A stretch of 64,000 nt of DNA from DASUAO01 sp035763745 (GTDB taxonomy: Bacteria > Actinomycetota > Acidimicrobiia > IMCC26256 > PALSA-555). The stretch is taken from contig DASUAO010000057.1 in the NCBI GenBank assembly GCA_035763745.1, forward strand, positions 1 to 64,000, read 5' to 3'. The notes beneath the pieces were generated by a model. It made no database searches. It was not told the DNA's origin and saw nothing but the letters and a program-made list of their open reading frames with translations. The first letter of the stretch is position 1. Each line of letters starts with the position of its first letter. Shown piece after piece: positions 17,321 through 26,128 of this stretch. Position numbers and translations under genes: made by a program.

Positions 17321-17739
17321 CCGGAGCCCGCCCGACGGCGCGTGCACTGATGCTCGTCGGGGCGGGCGGCGCCTTCGGTTCGGCCGGTCGCTACGGACTC
17401 GCTCGCGCGTTCCCCGTCGCGTCGACGAGCTTCCCGACGACGACCCTGGCCGTGAACCTCGTCGGCGCCTTCGGTCTCGGACTGCTCCTCGAGCACCTCC
17501 TCCGGCACGGGCAGACCGAGGGGTGGATCCGCCTCGTCGTCGGGATCGGGGTCCTCGGCTCCTTCACCACGTTCTCGACCCTCACGGTGGAGGTGGCCGG
17601 CCTCCTGCGCGACAGCGAGGCAGGTCTGGCTGCCGCCCACCTGTGCGCGTCGGTGGCCGGTGGCCTCGTCGCGTGCCTGGCGGGCCTCACGGCCGGTGGG
17701 TGGCGACGGGGACCGGTGCCCGACGAGGGTGAGTCGTGA
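17317..17739 (+). CDS. crcB: Fluoride ion channel CrcB/Fluc, first subunit
   Basis: Fluc/CrcB proteins are small four-helix channels that expel fluoride. This 140-residue protein shows the family blocks GAGGAFGSAGRYGL, AVNLVGAFGLG (channel Asn) and VGIGVLGSFTTFSTLTVE (the Phe-box). It starts with TTG at 17317 overlapping the previous stop (TTGA) and shares GTGA with the second crcB. Paired, non-identical CrcB genes form heterodimers in many Gram-positive bacteria. I looked upstream for a fluoride riboswitch and saw none. Confidence 0.92.
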   Translation: MTGARPTARALMLVGAGGAFGSAGRYGLARAFPVASTSFPTTTLAVNLVGAFGLGLLLEHLLRHGQTEGWIRLVVGIGVLGSFTTFSTLTVEVAGLLRDSEAGLAAAHLCASVAGGLVACLAGLTAGGWRRGPVPDEGES

Positions 17740-18119
17740 CCCTCGCGCTGGTCATGCTCGCCGGCGCCCTCGGCGCACCCGCCCGGTTCCTGATCGAGCG
17801 GGGGGTCGCACGTTGGACGGGCCACGCGTTCCCATGGGGAACCTGGATCGTGAACGTCAGCGGCTCGTTCGCGCTCGGGGTCGTGGCCGGACTCGCGATG
17901 CACCAAGGGCTCTCGACGTCGGCGACCGCGGTGCTCGGCTCCGGTTTCCTGGGCGCGTACACGACCTTCTCCACGTTCGTGATCGAGGCAGTGCGCCTCG
18001 CCGAGGGCGGGATCGCACGCCCTCGCGACGGTGCCCTCGCCGTCGTGTACGTCGCGTCGAGCCTGGGGGTCGGGATCGTCGCCGCGATCGCCGGGCTCGC
18101 GACCATGGGCGCGTTCTGA
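17736..18119 (+). CDS. crcB: Fluoride ion channel CrcB/Fluc, second subunit
   Basis: The second Fluc subunit has 127 residues with AGALGAPARFLIERGV, TWIVNVSGSFALG and GSGFLGAYTTFSTFVIEA, the same three family blocks as the preceding gene but clearly diverged in sequence. The two most likely assemble as an antiparallel heterodimer in the cytoplasmic membrane. Start GTG 17736 lies within the GTGA overlap. arfB starts 7 bp downstream. Confidence 0.92.
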   Translation: MTLALVMLAGALGAPARFLIERGVARWTGHAFPWGTWIVNVSGSFALGVVAGLAMHQGLSTSATAVLGSGFLGAYTTFSTFVIEAVRLAEGGIARPRDGALAVVYVASSLGVGIVAAIAGLATMGAF

Positions 18120-18126
18120 CGCGATC

Positions 18127-18618
18127 ATGGTCGACGTGGATCGCGACGGGACCCCCGACCAGGACCGCACCGGCCAGGACCGAACCGGCCAGGACCGACC
18201 CGACGAGGACCGCTGGCTCCGGGTCTCGCCGACCTGTCGCATCGGCCGCGACGAGCTCCGTTGGCAGGCCACGCGGTCGGGCGGCCCCGGCGGTCAGCAC
18301 GCGAACACGTCCGACACGCGCGTCGAGGTCTCCTTCGACGTCGCGTCCTCGCCGTCGCTCGGACCCCGACAGCGGGCCCGCCTGCTCGACCGGCTCGGGC
18401 CGGTGGCGCGGGCGGCAGCCTCCGACACGCGGTCCCAGGCCCGCAATCGCGACCTCGCGACCGAACGGCTCCGCGCACGGCTCGCCGCCGCGCTCCGCGT
18501 CGATCCCCCGCGTCGTCCCACGCGCGCGACCCGCGCGTCGCAACGGCGCCGGGTCGAGCAGAAGCGGCGGCGGGGCGAGACGAAGCGCAAGCGCGGTCGT
18601 CCCGACCCCGACGACTGA
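18127..18618 (+). CDS. arfB: Alternative ribosome-rescue factor ArfB (YaeJ-like)
   Basis: ArfB hydrolyses peptidyl-tRNA on ribosomes stalled at the end of a broken mRNA. The GGQ catalytic motif is at residues 55-57 in SGGPGGQHANTSDTRVE, followed by the short class-I release-factor domain. The C-terminus is a basic tail (RRVEQKRRRGETKRKRGR) of the kind that enters the empty mRNA channel. The first 28 residues are an acidic repeat (DRTGQDRTGQDRPDED) not normally seen in the family; a downstream GTG might be the true start. It lies 7 bp after crcB2. Confidence 0.88.
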   Translation: MVDVDRDGTPDQDRTGQDRTGQDRPDEDRWLRVSPTCRIGRDELRWQATRSGGPGGQHANTSDTRVEVSFDVASSPSLGPRQRARLLDRLGPVARAAASDTRSQARNRDLATERLRARLAAALRVDPPRRPTRATRASQRRRVEQKRRRGETKRKRGRPDPDD

Positions 18619-18643
18619 CCCCGAGCGTCCTTGCGTCAGCAGA

Positions 18644-19444
18644 TCAGACGTGGCGGCTGATGTAGCCCCGGGACCGGAACACGGCGAGCATCCGGGTCAG
18701 GAACCACACACCGAGCACGGCGGCGACGACCGCGCCTCCGGCCGCGATCGCGACCTCGTCCCACGGCAGGGGCTTGCCGTCGACGAGGTCGTGCGCGGCG
18801 GCGAACACGTGGGTCGTGGGCAGCGCCTCGGAGATCGGCTGCAGGGCGCCCGGGAGCGCCGAGACCGGGTAGAAGATCCCCGAGAGCGGGAGCAGCAGGG
18901 CGATGAACCCCCAGGTGAGGATCTCCGCGCCCTGGCCGACGCGCAGGATGAGCCCGATCACGACCAGTGCCGCGGCCCAACCGACCACCATGAGGATCGC
19001 GACGAGCGGCACGAGCGACAGCCCGAGCGACGAGATGTCGAAGGCGAACGCGGCGAAGGCCACGACCGAGACCACGCCGACCCCCATCGCCAGCTTCGCC
19101 ACCCCGAACAGGGCGACCCCGGCTCCGTACTCGAGCTCCGTCATCGGGGTGACCATCAGGTTCAGGAGGTTGCGGGACCACGTCTCCTCGAGGAAGCCGG
19201 TCGCCACGCTCACCTCGGCCTGGAAGACGACGTGGAAGAGGATGATGCCGGCGAGGAGGAACGCCGCACCCGCCGTCGCCCCACCGGCCGCACTCCCCTG
19301 CTGACCGCCGAAGTACACGCCGATCGCGCCGAACAGCACTGCATCGACCACCGGCCACACGACCACGTCGAACCAGCGCTGAGGTGCGCGCCACAACACG
19401 TAGCTCTGGCGGCGCGCGATCGCCAGGACCCGATCGCGGTTCAC
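18644..19444 (-). CDS. ABC-2 type exporter permease
   Basis: The 266-residue integral membrane protein has six hydrophobic segments and the ABC-2 layout, with EETWSRNLLNLMVTPMTELEY as the cytoplasmic coupling region and LLLPLSGIFYPVSALPGALQPISEALPTTH as the conserved late loop and helix. Such permeases export lipids, polysaccharides or drugs; the substrate here is not predictable. GTG 19444 overlaps the ATPase stop (GTGA). The gene ends 25 bp from convergent arfB. Confidence 0.88.
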   Translation of the reverse strand: MNRDRVLAIARRQSYVLWRAPQRWFDVVVWPVVDAVLFGAIGVYFGGQQGSAAGGATAGAAFLLAGIILFHVVFQAEVSVATGFLEETWSRNLLNLMVTPMTELEYGAGVALFGVAKLAMGVGVVSVVAFAAFAFDISSLGLSLVPLVAILMVVGWAAALVVIGLILRVGQGAEILTWGFIALLLPLSGIFYPVSALPGALQPISEALPTTHVFAAAHDLVDGKPLPWDEVAIAAGGAVVAAVLGVWFLTRMLAVFRSRGYISRHV

Positions 19445-20262
19445 GACGACGACTCCGGCGCGACATCGGCCCCGGGCAGCACTCCCGGGGTCTCGGCGAG
19501 ATGGAGGAACACGCCCTCGAGGTCGGCGCGCCCGAATCGTGCCGCGACCTCTCCTGCGGTCCCGTCCGCGACGACCTGGCCCGCCGACACGAAGATGATC
19601 CGCTCACACAGCCGCTCGACCTCTTGCATGTTGTGGCTCGTGACGAGCAGGGCGGTCCCTTCCTCCGCACAGAGGCGCTCGAGTCCCGTGCGCACGCGGC
19701 GGGCGACGTCGGGATCGAGGGATGCGGTGGGCTCGTCGAGGACCAGGAGCTCCGGCTGGTGCAGCGTCGCCTTCAGGATCCCCACGAGGGTCCGCTGCCC
19801 GGACGAGAGCTCGTTGCCCATCGCCCGGGCCAGGTGCGTGATCTCGAACCGTTCGAGGCCGGCCTGCACCGCCGGCCCGGGGTCGCGCAGGCCGTACAGC
19901 CGTCCGAACAGCTCGAGGAACTCGACGACACGGACGCGTTCGGGCAACGGCAGGTACCCCGCCGCGAACCCGACGCGCTCCATCGCGCGGCTGCGGTCGC
20001 GCGGCAGGTGCAGTCCCGAGATCTCGATCGTGCCCTCGTCGGGGGTGATCACCCCGAGCAACATCATCAGCGTCGTGGTCTTCCCGGCCCCGTTCGGTCC
20101 GAGCAGCGCGACCCGCTCACCCGCACCGACCGACAGCGAGATCCCGTCGACCGCCCGCACTCGCTTGTACTGCTTCACGAGGCCGGTCGCGCGCAGGACC
20201 GGCTCCGGGGTGCCCGACTCCGGGCTGACGGTCTCGAGAGGAGGTGGAGGTGGCGCACTCAT
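19441..20262 (-). CDS. ABC exporter ATP-binding protein
   Basis: A 273-residue ATPase of the ABC-2/DrrA type. It shows Walker A GPNGAGKTTT, signature LSSGQ (instead of LSGGQ), Walker B LLVLDEPTASLD and the H-loop TSHNMQEVERL. After residue 245 the chain has the short C-terminal extension common in exporter ATPases. It is the first gene of a two-gene operon with the permease and starts 57 bp after the CLC gene. No regulator is linked, so the transported substrate is unknown. Confidence 0.92.
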   Translation of the reverse strand: MSAPPPPPLETVSPESGTPEPVLRATGLVKQYKRVRAVDGISLSVGAGERVALLGPNGAGKTTTLMMLLGVITPDEGTIEISGLHLPRDRSRAMERVGFAAGYLPLPERVRVVEFLELFGRLYGLRDPGPAVQAGLERFEITHLARAMGNELSSGQRTLVGILKATLHQPELLVLDEPTASLDPDVARRVRTGLERLCAEEGTALLVTSHNMQEVERLCERIIFVSAGQVVADGTAGEVAARFGRADLEGVFLHLAETPGVLPGADVAPESSS

Positions 20263-20319
20263 GGCCGTCGAGTCTCGCAGTTCATGAGCCTCCGGCGCCG
20301 CGACATTCCTCGACCTGGA

Positions 20320-22032
20320 TCAGGCGACGCCGTCCTCGAGCTCGCGGTCCATCCGCAGGATGGCGCCGGTGGTCACCATCCCGACCAGCCGCCCACCGTC
20401 GATCACCGGGAGTCGCTCGGCGTTCGCGGCATCCATCACCTCGAAGGCCTCGCGGACGGTCGCCGTCGCTTCCACGACCGGTGCATCGGTGAGCATGAGG
20501 TCGCGGGCCGAGACCGTCGGCCGGTCGGACGTCGGGACACGCGTGAGCTGATACGCCTCGAGGAGGCCGACGTAGCGATCGCCCTCGACCACCGGAACCG
20601 ACACGACGGCGCGCGCTGCGACCTCGGCACCGAGCACCTGCTCGATCGTCGCGCTGGGCGCACACCGAGGTGCATCCCGGTGCACGACCGCGGTCACCGG
20701 GAGCTGCATCCTGCGCTCGAGCGCGCCCACCCGGCGCGGGATCTGGAACTTCGTGACCGACGTCGACCCCATCACGAGCTGGGCCATCGCGGTCGCGATC
20801 AACGCAGGGACGATGAACCCCGGTCGACCGGTCGACTCCGCGACGAACACGACCGCCGCGATCGGCGCCCGGTATCCCGCGCCCAGGAACGCCGCGGCAC
20901 CGATCACCGGGAACAGGCTGGTGCCGGTCCCGACGGCTGTCTCGGCCAGAGCACCCAGCAGCCAGCCCCCGACGACCAGCGGGATGAAGACACCGCCGGC
21001 GCCGCCCCCCATGACAGTCAGGCCGGTGGCGACGGTGCGGAGGACGAGCAGCAGGAGGAGCAACCAGAGCCCCCGGTCGGGGCTGAGCGACCACGAGATC
21101 GCGTCATAGCCGGGCCCGAGCGTGAGGGCGCGGTCGTAGAGCACGAGTGCGAGCGTCGTGATGAGGGCCATGCCGACGCCGGCCGCGGTGAGCCGCTTCC
21201 ACGTCGCGATCTCCTCGTACGCGCGCTTGGCGCGATGGAGCATCACCGAGAACCCACGTGCTCCGACACCCGCGAGCACGCCGAGCGCGATCGCGCCGAT
21301 GAGGTCGGCCGCATCGAACCCGGGCGTGGTCCCGAGGATGGGGATCAGCCGGCCGACGCCGTAGATCGCGACGTACACGAGGTACGAGGTCGCGGACGCG
21401 ACCAACGCCGGGAGCAGGCCGTGCGACGCCGTGTCCTGCTGGTACGGGACCTCGAGCGCGAAGACGACACCGGTCGCGGGCGCCTTGAAGATCGCGGCGA
21501 CCCCCGCGGCGGCGCCCGCGACCAACAGGAGGCGTCGCTCCTCGGCCGAGAAGTACTGACGGAAGCGCCGCTCGAACGCCGAGCCGACCACGGATCCGAG
21601 GTAGATGGCCGGGCCCTCGAACCCCATCGCGCCGCCCGAGCCGAGGGTGAGGGCCGAGGCTCCCACCTTCCCGGGCGCGTCCCGGAGGCTGATCTCGTGG
21701 CGCCGCTGGTGGTAGGCGCGGAGGTACTCGTCGGCGGTGCTCGGCGACGCTCCTCGCCCGAGGGTCCGGAGCGTCAGCCAGGCCAACACGAGCCCCACAC
21801 CGGGAGCGATCGGCTTCAGCCAGTCGGGGAACCCGGCGACACCCTCGAGCATCTCGCGAGCGACGACCCACTCGAACCCGGCGACGCACAGCCCCACCAC
21901 GATGCCGGTGATCCCCGAGAGCACGAGGACGCGGTGCCAGCGCAGGCGAACCCGTCGGACCTCGTCGGACGACGGGACGAGGTCACGCCAGCTGCTCCCC
22001 CGGCGGAACACCACCTGCTCGACCACTCCCAT
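20320..22032 (-). CDS. CLC-family chloride channel/transporter with two CBS domains
   Basis: The 570-residue protein has about ten to twelve membrane segments of the CLC fold (residues 20-430) followed by two CBS domains (about residues 440-565), which bind nucleotides and gate CLC proteins. The gating glutamate is kept in SGGAMGFEGPAIYLGS. The internal proton-transfer glutamate of the E. coli exchanger falls in VVFALEVPYQ, where the second Glu is Val, as in channel-type CLCs. The ATG at 22032 lacks a good ribosome-binding site; a TTG at 22068 would add 12 residues. It is divergent from the CoA-transferase gene. Confidence 0.88.
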   Translation of the reverse strand: MGVVEQVVFRRGSSWRDLVPSSDEVRRVRLRWHRVLVLSGITGIVVGLCVAGFEWVVAREMLEGVAGFPDWLKPIAPGVGLVLAWLTLRTLGRGASPSTADEYLRAYHQRRHEISLRDAPGKVGASALTLGSGGAMGFEGPAIYLGSVVGSAFERRFRQYFSAEERRLLLVAGAAAGVAAIFKAPATGVVFALEVPYQQDTASHGLLPALVASATSYLVYVAIYGVGRLIPILGTTPGFDAADLIGAIALGVLAGVGARGFSVMLHRAKRAYEEIATWKRLTAAGVGMALITTLALVLYDRALTLGPGYDAISWSLSPDRGLWLLLLLLVLRTVATGLTVMGGGAGGVFIPLVVGGWLLGALAETAVGTGTSLFPVIGAAAFLGAGYRAPIAAVVFVAESTGRPGFIVPALIATAMAQLVMGSTSVTKFQIPRRVGALERRMQLPVTAVVHRDAPRCAPSATIEQVLGAEVAARAVVSVPVVEGDRYVGLLEAYQLTRVPTSDRPTVSARDLMLTDAPVVEATATVREAFEVMDAANAERLPVIDGGRLVGMVTTGAILRMDRELEDGVA

Positions 22033-22122
22033 CCGTGTCGTCGGCCAGCGACGTGGACCCGCGGCCAATCTACGCGGTCGCCGCGCGACAGGAACGGCCG
22101 ACCCGCTTCTGTTGCTCCGCCG

Positions 22123-22128
22123 TAACCT
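22123..22128 (+). promoter_or_regulatory. Probable -10 box of the CoA-transferase gene
   Basis: TAACCT lies about 33 bases before ATG 22162, leaving room for a short leader that carries the ribosome-binding site GAGGAGG (22149-22155). No convincing -35 box is seen. Confidence 0.4.
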
Positions 22129-22161
22129 CGACGATGGTCAGACCCGACGAGGAGGCGAACG

Positions 22162-23364
22162 ATGTCCGTGCTCGACGGAATCAAGGTGGTGGAGCTCGCC
22201 GAGCACGGATTCGTCCCGTCGTGCGGTGCGATCCTCGCCGACTGGGGTGCAGATGTCGTGAAGGTCGAGCGGCCGACGGGTGATCCGCTGCGCTCCGTGA
22301 TGACCGCGGGGCTCGTCGCCGACACCGGCGACTTCAACTTCCTCTTCGAGCTCTACAACCGCAACAAGCGCGGGATCGCGCTCGACCTCGGCCGCGACGG
22401 TGGACGCGCCGCCTTCGTCCGGCTCGTCGACGGCGCCGACGTCCTGATCACCAGCTTCCTCCCGTCGGCCCGCACCAAGCTGCGCATCACGCCCGAGGAC
22501 CTCTGGGCGATCAATCCCCGGCTCGTCTACGCGAAGGGCCACGGTCAGGGCCAGCGCGGCCCCGACGCCGATCTGGGGGGATTCGACGCGATCAGCTTCT
22601 GGGCGCGTGGAGGCGTCGGTCACATCCTCACCGCCCCCGGCGCCCCCCTCGTGATGCCCCGGGGCGCCTTCGGGGACGCGCCGAGCGGTGCGATGCTCGC
22701 CGGCGGGATCGCCGCCGCGCTGTTCCGGCGCGAGCGGACCGGGAAGGGCGCCGTGGTCGACGTCGCCCTCCTCGCGACCGCGGTGTGGCAGCTCAGCACC
22801 GACCTCACGTCGACCGCGTTCCTCCGCGAGGAGCCCAAGAAGCTCGAGGCGGGGAAGGCGCTCGCGAACCCGATGGTGGGGCCGTTCCGCAGCGCCGACG
22901 ACCGTTGGCTCATGCTCAACATGCTCGACGACGCCCGCCACTGGTCACCGCTGTGCCGTGCACTCGGGTTCGACGACCTCGTCGAGGACCCCCGCTTCGT
23001 CGACACCGACGCCCGCCGCGCGAATTCCGGTGCCCTGCACACGCTCATCTCGGAGCGGATCCGATCGCGCCCCCTCGCGGAGGTCGTGGGAGCGCTGGCC
23101 GCCGAGGACACGCTGTTCGCGACGATGGCCTCGCCGCTCGAGGTGATCGACGACCCCCAGGTCGTGGCGAACGGATACCTCGCGCAGCACCCGACCGTTC
23201 CCGGCGCGCGTCTCGCCACGGCACCGATGCAGTTCGATGACGAGATGACCCGGGTCACGCGCGCGGCTCCCGAGCTCGGCGAGCACACCGACGAGGTCCT
23301 CGCCGAGGTCGGACTGCATGCCGACGACATCCGCGCGCTCCGCGACGAGGGCGCGATCGCCTGA
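22162..23364 (+). CDS. CaiB/BaiF-type (family III) CoA-transferase
   Basis: Family III enzymes move CoA between organic acids or racemise 2-methylacyl-CoAs. The 400-residue protein begins with LDGIKVVELAEHGFVPSCGAILADWGADVVKVERPTGDPLR, the classic N-terminal block, and has NRNKRGIALDLGRDGG and the catalytic Asp in GGFDAISFWARGG. The exact substrate cannot be read; the Asp is shared by true transferases and AMACR. The strong GAGGAGG site fixes the ATG. The gene is divergent from the CLC gene and is followed by PAC2 with its own leaderless promoter. Confidence 0.9.
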   Translation: MSVLDGIKVVELAEHGFVPSCGAILADWGADVVKVERPTGDPLRSVMTAGLVADTGDFNFLFELYNRNKRGIALDLGRDGGRAAFVRLVDGADVLITSFLPSARTKLRITPEDLWAINPRLVYAKGHGQGQRGPDADLGGFDAISFWARGGVGHILTAPGAPLVMPRGAFGDAPSGAMLAGGIAAALFRRERTGKGAVVDVALLATAVWQLSTDLTSTAFLREEPKKLEAGKALANPMVGPFRSADDRWLMLNMLDDARHWSPLCRALGFDDLVEDPRFVDTDARRANSGALHTLISERIRSRPLAEVVGALAAEDTLFATMASPLEVIDDPQVVANGYLAQHPTVPGARLATAPMQFDDEMTRVTRAAPELGEHTDEVLAEVGLHADDIRALRDEGAIA

Positions 23365-23399
23365 GGCGAGCGACCGGGAGCGGCCCGAATCCCAATGGA

Positions 23400-23405
23400 T
23401 AGGGT
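23400..23405 (+). promoter_or_regulatory. Leaderless -10 box TAGGGT
   Basis: TAGGGT stands exactly six bases before ATG 23412, identical in sequence and spacing to the box in front of the thioesterase gene at 8408. Confidence 0.55.
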
Positions 23406-23411
23406 GGTCGC

Positions 23412-24293
23412 ATGGCGGATGGACTCGTCTGGGACCACGTTCCCGAGCATCTCCGGCGACCGGTGCTCGTCGCCGGCTTCGAGGGGTGGAACGATGCCGC
23501 GGATGCGGCATCGAGCGCCGCCGCGTGGCTCTCGCTGCACGGCGCGACGAGCGCGACCCAGGTGGCGTCGATCGATCCCGAGATGCACTTCGACTTCCAG
23601 TCGCGCCGCCCGACCGTCGAGATCCTCGACGGCGTCGCTCGAGGGATCGCGTGGCCGGAGAACGTGTTCTCCGCGGTGCAGCGCGAGGAGCGCGACCTCG
23701 TCGTGCTCCGCGGAATCGAGCCGAGCTACTACTGGCGGTCGTTCAGCTCGGCCGTGCTCGAAGTCGCTCGGGCCACGGGGTGCGAGCTGGTGGTCACGTT
23801 CGGCGCACTGCTCGCCGACGTCCCGCACACCCGCACCGCCCGGGTCACTGGAGCCACGACCGACCCCGGGCTCGTCGACCGCCTCGGGCTCGCGCCGTCC
23901 ACCTACCAGGGACCGACGGGGATCGTGGGGGTGCTCCACGACCACTGCCGCCAGGTCTCGATGCCGTCGGTGTCGCTGTGGGCCCCGGTCCCCCACTACC
24001 TCGCATCGCCCCCGAACCCCCCGGCGACCCTCGCGCTCCTCGACCGCCTCGGCGCACTGTGTGGGATCGAGTTCGATCTCGATCGCCTTCGCCGGACGGG
24101 CGAGGTCTGGCGCACGAAGGTCGACGAGGTCGCGGCCGCCGACGACGACGTCAGCTCGTACGTCCACACGCTCGAGGAACGCTACGACCAGGAGGTCGCC
24201 GCGCGTCCCGAGTGGGGCGAGGACCTCCCGAATGGCGACGAGCTCGCCACCGAGGTCGAGCGCTACCTCCGGGAGCAGCGCGGCGATCGATGA
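23412..24293 (+). CDS. PAC2-family protein (proteasome-assembly-chaperone-like)
   Basis: The 293-residue protein matches the PAC2 family: PVLVAGFEGWNDAADAASSAAAWL at the start, then IDPEMHFDFQSRRPTVEI, DLVVLRGIEPSYYWRSFSSAVLE and VTFGALLADVPHTR. PAC2 proteins are widespread in actinobacteria with a proteasome, but their bacterial role is unproven. No proteasome gene is in the window. The ATG is fixed by the leaderless -10 box and its stop is shared with the next gene (ATGA). Confidence 0.9.
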   Translation: MADGLVWDHVPEHLRRPVLVAGFEGWNDAADAASSAAAWLSLHGATSATQVASIDPEMHFDFQSRRPTVEILDGVARGIAWPENVFSAVQREERDLVVLRGIEPSYYWRSFSSAVLEVARATGCELVVTFGALLADVPHTRTARVTGATTDPGLVDRLGLAPSTYQGPTGIVGVLHDHCRQVSMPSVSLWAPVPHYLASPPNPPATLALLDRLGALCGIEFDLDRLRRTGEVWRTKVDEVAAADDDVSSYVHTLEERYDQEVAARPEWGEDLPNGDELATEVERYLREQRGDR

Positions 24294-24769
24294 GCCGGGC
24301 GCCGGTCAGCCGAGTCCGGGCGCGCGTCGACATCGACGCCCCGCCCGCCGCCGTGTTCACGTTCTTCGACGATCTCGCCAACGCCCCGGTCCTCGTCCCC
24401 GGTCTCGTCGAGGTGGTGTCGGTCGAGCCGCGCCCGGACGGGGGTCGACACGTCGCCTACACGATCCGGGCGCGTGACGGCAACCTCGTCGACGCGAGCA
24501 GCGAGCACCTCGAGCACCGACCACCGGAGCGGACCGTGACCCGAGGAGTGCAATCGGGTGTCGAGACGCGCTCGATCCGGGAGTTCCTGCCATTGGCCGA
24601 TGGGCGGACGCGGGTCGTGACCACGGTCGAGTGGTCGGTCCCCATCCGCTACGTCGGTGCGCTGGTCACCGCGCCGCTGCGTGGACCGCTGCGTCGATCC
24701 ATCCGTGCGGCTCACGCCACCGCGAAGCAACGGCTTGAATCCGGTCCTGCGTCTCTCACCCCGCCATAG
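24290..24769 (+). CDS. SRPBCC-family (polyketide-cyclase-like) protein
   Basis: The 159-residue protein fits the START/SRPBCC fold: VRARVDIDAPPAAVFTFFDDLANAPVLVPGL is the first strand and helix of the family, followed by alternating strands (HVAYTIRAR, TRVVTTVEWSV) and a long C-terminal helix. Such proteins bind lipids or aromatic ligands in a deep pocket; no ligand can be named. It is co-translated with PAC2. Its last 22 bases form half of a strong palindrome that continues past the stop codon. Confidence 0.82.
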   Translation: MSRAPVSRVRARVDIDAPPAAVFTFFDDLANAPVLVPGLVEVVSVEPRPDGGRHVAYTIRARDGNLVDASSEHLEHRPPERTVTRGVQSGVETRSIREFLPLADGRTRVVTTVEWSVPIRYVGALVTAPLRGPLRRSIRAAHATAKQRLESGPASLTPP

Positions 24770-24785
24770 GCGGGTGAGAGACGCA
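24748..24785. repeat. 38-bp palindrome, copy 1
   Basis: TGCGTCTCTCACCCCGCC (24748-24765), ATA, then GGCGGGTGAGAGACGCA (24769-24785) form a long hairpin with one bulged C. It overlaps the SRPBCC stop codon and sits between convergent genes, a good place for a bidirectional terminator. A second copy with compensated stem changes is at 61848-61885. No U-run follows on either strand. Confidence 0.7.
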
Positions 24786-24805
24786 TCAACTCCACAGGGT
24801 GATGG

Positions 24806-26128
24806 TCAGGCGTCGAGGAGGTCGTGGGCGACGGCTTCCCACAGCTGCTCGGTGAGAGCGAGCGAGTCGACATCGACCCGCTCGTCGTTGCCGTGGAACA
24901 TCGTCGCGTAGTCCTCGAAGCTCAGCTTCTGGCTGAACAGCCCGAACCCGTAGCCCACCGAGCCGGCCCGACGGAAGAAGCGGTTGTCGGTCCCTCCGAC
25001 CATCAGGAACGGGACGAGCGCCGAGCCCTCCACCAACCGGCCCGTGACCCGCGCGAGGGAGTCCCACAGCGGGGTGTCGATCGGCGACGCGGTCGACGGG
25101 TCGTCGTTGCACTCGAGCTCGACGCGGTCGGCGAGGTCGCCGAGGACCTCGTCGAGCATCGCCCGCACCTCGTCGCCGGTCTGGCCCGGCAGCGTCCGGA
25201 TGTCGACCTCGAGCTCGACGGAGTCCGGGACGACGTTGGTCTTGATCCCCCCGTGCATCACGTTGGGTGAGAACGTCGTGTGCGTGCACGCGTGCACGAG
25301 GCGGCTCATCCCGAGTGGGAGCTCAGGGAGCGCCTGGCGGAGCCCGTCGGGGTCGAGGAACGCCTCGGTGATCTCCTTCGGGTAGTGCATGCCCTCCACG
25401 AATTTGCGCCACACGTCGTGGATCCGCGTCTCGGGCTGGTACTCGAAGATCCGGCGCACGACCTCCGACGCGGTCACGACCGCGTTGTCGGTGCGGAACG
25501 GCTGGGAGCCGTGCCCCGGCGTCCCGTGGATCTTCAGCTTCGACCAGAACGTGCCCTTCTCCGACGTGAGCACCGGGAGGCGCGGGCCTTCGGGCGTGGG
25601 CATCTGGTAGCCGCCGGACTCCGTGAGCACGTAGTCGGCGTACACCGCGTCGCGCTCGTGCTCGACGAGGTACTTCGCCCCCCAGGTCCCGAGCGCCTCC
25701 TCGTCGGCGACCGCGAGGTAGATGAGGGTGCCCTTCGGCGTGAAGCCGGAGCGCGCCAGCCTGCTGAACGCGACGGCCTGGGTCGCAGTGAGGTTCAGCA
25801 TGTCGACGGCGCCGCGGCCCCACACGAAGCCGTCGACGAGGTCGCCGGAATAGGGCTCCCGGCTCCACCCCTCCTCGTTGACGGGGACGACGTCGGTGTG
25901 ACCCATGAGCAGCAGGCTCGGCGCGTCCGGGTCGGACCCCTCGATGCGTGCGACGAGGCTCGCCCGCCCCGGCTGCGGCTCGAACCGCTCCATGTCGAGC
26001 CCGGTGCTGCCGAGGTAGCCCTCGAGGATGTCGGCAGCGTGCACCTCCTGGCCGGACTCAACGGTTCCGTCGTTGACGCACTTCGCCTTGATCAGCTGCT
26101 GGAGCAGGTGGACCGACTCGTCGCTCAT
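24806..26128 (-). CDS. M20-family metallopeptidase
   Basis: The 440-residue protein is an M20/M28-like zinc peptidase of the ArgE/DapE/CPG2 group. Metal-binding blocks are LLLMGHTDVVPVNEEGW (His and the following Asp), GRGAVDM (bridging Asp), and VADEEALGTWGAK (catalytic Glu). A dimerisation insert follows (TPGHGSQPFRTDNAV). The final His ligand lies near TMFHGNDERVD. Related proteins cleave N-acyl amino acids or dipeptides. ATG 26128 overlaps the stop of the MBL gene (ATGA). Confidence 0.9.
   Translation of the reverse strand: MSDESVHLLQQLIKAKCVNDGTVESGQEVHAADILEGYLGSTGLDMERFEPQPGRASLVARIEGSDPDAPSLLLMGHTDVVPVNEEGWSREPYSGDLVDGFVWGRGAVDMLNLTATQAVAFSRLARSGFTPKGTLIYLAVADEEALGTWGAKYLVEHERDAVYADYVLTESGGYQMPTPEGPRLPVLTSEKGTFWSKLKIHGTPGHGSQPFRTDNAVVTASEVVRRIFEYQPETRIHDVWRKFVEGMHYPKEITEAFLDPDGLRQALPELPLGMSRLVHACTHTTFSPNVMHGGIKTNVVPDSVELEVDIRTLPGQTGDEVRAMLDEVLGDLADRVELECNDDPSTASPIDTPLWDSLARVTGRLVEGSALVPFLMVGGTDNRFFRRAGSVGYGFGLFSQKLSFEDYATMFHGNDERVDVDSLALTEQLWEAVAHDLLDA

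Noticed and set aside
19384..22125. A 913-codon plus-strand open frame across the ABC and CLC genes
   Set aside because: High GC suppresses stop codons; the product is an Arg/Glu/Asp-rich antisense shadow with no fold signal.
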